From NCBI GenBank assembly GCA_943704425.1, contig CALSCP010001478.1, positions 15,473-61,272 of the forward strand: a stretch of 45,800 nucleotides of DNA, given 5' to 3'. The position numbers and the translations under genes are program-made. Shown here in pieces: positions 44,623 to 45,800 of this stretch. Source of the stretch: Ministeria vibrans ATCC 50519. Taxonomy: Eukaryota; Opisthokonta; Filasterea. Under the pieces are notes generated by a model, which had not been told where the DNA came from, ran no database searches, and saw only the letters and a list, made by a program, of their open reading frames with translations. How positions within the stretch are numbered: the stretch's first letter is position 1; every line of letters starts with the position of its first letter.

Positions 44623-45624
44623 ATGTTACCTCCGCGCCCCAACAGGAGAAGTAACCACTACAAGTTCCTGCGGAGGCTATGTGCCTTCCGCCAGATGGAT
44701 TTCCAGCTTGCCTTCTGGCAGCAAATCCTTCTTCTTGTCTCACCCGCCCGCGCGTAAGCTGCGTCTTTCTCCACTGCCACTTGCCGCCCACCCTCATTCG
44801 CCGCTCTTCTACTCCCCCCTGCAGATACAAAAACATTTTCTATCATAAGCGTAAGAGCGACAAAACGGACAGGACTCAAGTTTGAAATTTGTCTTGTCTC
44901 CTCATTCTCTCGATTTGTAGGCACCAAGAACCAATGGGCCCGTGACGATCCGGCCTTTCTTGTTCTTCTTGCCGCCTGGTTGTGCGGTGAGGGCAAACGA
45001 GCGACGAGAAAGACAGAGAGAGAGAGACAAAGAGAGAGAACGAATGACTGAAACACACTCTCACTCTCTTAGCGAGTGCCATTGGATTCTCAGTGTACTT
45101 TCAGACGGGAGTCGTCCAGTGCATCAAGCTGCTGTTATGGCTCGTCTTTGTTGACTGTGTCTGTCTCGGTTTAGTCATCGCAACTCTTCTTTGGTACCAA
45201 AAAATGAATCATCAATTGACACGACACATTTTTAATCTTTCGTGTCTCATCTCTTACATTCTCACACACACACACACACTATTTCTCTCTTTTTCTCACT
45301 CTTTTCCTTGTTAGGTTTGTGTTTAACCGTAACTGTCGGTCACGCCAGTCAGTCCACGCAGTCGACGAAGAACTCGAATGGAGCTACGCATTCGATGTCC
45401 ATTGCAACGCTTTTTTCCCTCTTCTCATCGGTACTCCACAAAGTGCACAAAGGAAACTCCCACTCAAATGCCACCTTTTTCTTTTTTAGTTTTACATATC
45501 ATCCAGTTGTTTCTTGCGCCGATCATCATTGGAGAGTTTACATTTGCATCGTTCTTTGTGGGGAATTCGCTGTGGCTCATCGCGCTCTCTTACTACGTCT
45601 ACATTACATTCCTCGGTTATTCCG
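44623..45624 (+). CDS. UNC50: UNC50 homologue, 3' end beyond window
   Basis: A Golgi/inner-nuclear multi-pass membrane protein needed in animals for trafficking of some receptors and linked to Arf-GEF GBF1 recruitment. Exons seen: 44623-44753, 44825-44850 (a 26-base microexon), 44921-44986, 45073-45193, 45315-45430, 45490-45624; all in phase. Landmarks are KFLRRLCAFRQMDFQLAFWQ, TKNQWARDDPAFLVLLAAWLC, KLLLWLVFVDCVCLGL, LEWSYAFDVHCNAFFPLL, and GNSLWLIALSYYVYITFLGYS, all closely parallel to human UNC50. The ATG at 44623 gives MLPPRPNRRSNHYK, similar in length and start to the animal protein, and is preferred. The last helices lie beyond the right edge. Confidence 0.93.
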
Positions 45625-45639
45625 GTACACTCAGCACAC

Positions 45640-45765
45640 ACGATGCCTCTCTATCTCTTTGTTTCGTTTTCCCTTCTCTTTTCTCTCCCTCTCTCTCTCT
45701 CTCTATCACTCTCTATCACTTTGTTTCTCTCTCTCTCTCTCTCTATCACTTTGTTTCTTTCTCCC

Positions 45766-45800
<35 letters not shown>
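45640..45800. repeat. (CT)n with ATCACTTTGTTTCT units
   Basis: The final UNC50 intron in the window contains at least three units of CTATCACTTTGTTTCT in a CT-rich setting, running off the right edge as a pure CT tract. Confidence 0.9.

Noticed and set aside
1-45800. tRNA genes, CRISPR arrays, insertion sequences or retroelements
   Set aside because: No cloverleaf with A and B boxes, no spaced direct-repeat array and no transposase or reverse-transcriptase motif was seen on either strand.

Overview
This window is nuclear DNA from a eukaryote with compact, intron-rich genes. Nearly all introns are short GT-AG introns of about 50-550 bases, gene spacing is tight, and introns and spacers carry many (CA)n, (CT)n and (ATT)n microsatellites. 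Gene content points to a flagellated or centriole-bearing opisthokont, most likely a unicellular relative of animals. The pointers are a PLK4 with animal-type cryptic polo box, a short tropomyosin, an I-BAR protein, a Tuba-like multi-SH3 RhoGEF-BAR protein, a laminin-EGF single-pass membrane protein and an APAF1-like NB-ARC/WD40 protein. The lineage is inferred from content only. No tRNA, rRNA, CRISPR or transposase was seen.

Left part (1-12 kb): a PH-domain gene cut by the left edge (minus); an intronless membrane protein with an acidic repetitive tail (plus, 2534-5038); a 10-exon secreted alpha-amylase (plus, 5370-8214); a p24/TMED cargo receptor (minus, 8303-9398); and a PHAF1/UPF0183 homologue interrupted by a 9-N assembly gap (minus, 9661-11787).

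Middle (12-32 kb): PLK4 (plus, 12121-14692); JMJD8-like ER JmjC protein (minus, 14780-15999); a type II membrane glycosyltransferase-like protein (plus, 16123-17743); a 12-exon I-BAR protein (minus, 17979-20634); a 2253-residue NB-ARC/14-WD40 protein in two exons (minus, 20784-27771); the spliceosomal helicase DHX16/Prp2 (minus, 28299-31645); and a small coiled-coil protein (plus, 31743-32451).

Right part (33-45.8 kb): a Tuba/DNMBP-like protein of 1485 residues whose ATG is split by an intron (plus, 33051-38802); haspin kinase (plus, 39607-42535); a 123-residue tropomyosin (minus, 42636-43801); an 87-residue protein of unknown function (minus, 44040-44469); and UNC50, cut by the right edge (plus, from 44623).

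These genes do not form a cluster or operon. They are housekeeping and cytoskeletal functions: secretory pathway (p24, UNC50, JMJD8, glycosyltransferase), mitosis and centrioles (PLK4, haspin), actin and membrane shape (I-BAR, Tuba, tropomyosin) and splicing (DHX16). Gene pairs are often head-to-head with start codons about 100-330 bases apart, suggesting shared promoters. The most novel items are the NB-ARC/WD40 protein with a non-CARD N-terminus, the very short tropomyosin, the split start codon, a duplicated 5' splice site, and a dispersed motif (core AAACAAAGTGATAGAGAG) seen in many introns and spacers on both strands.
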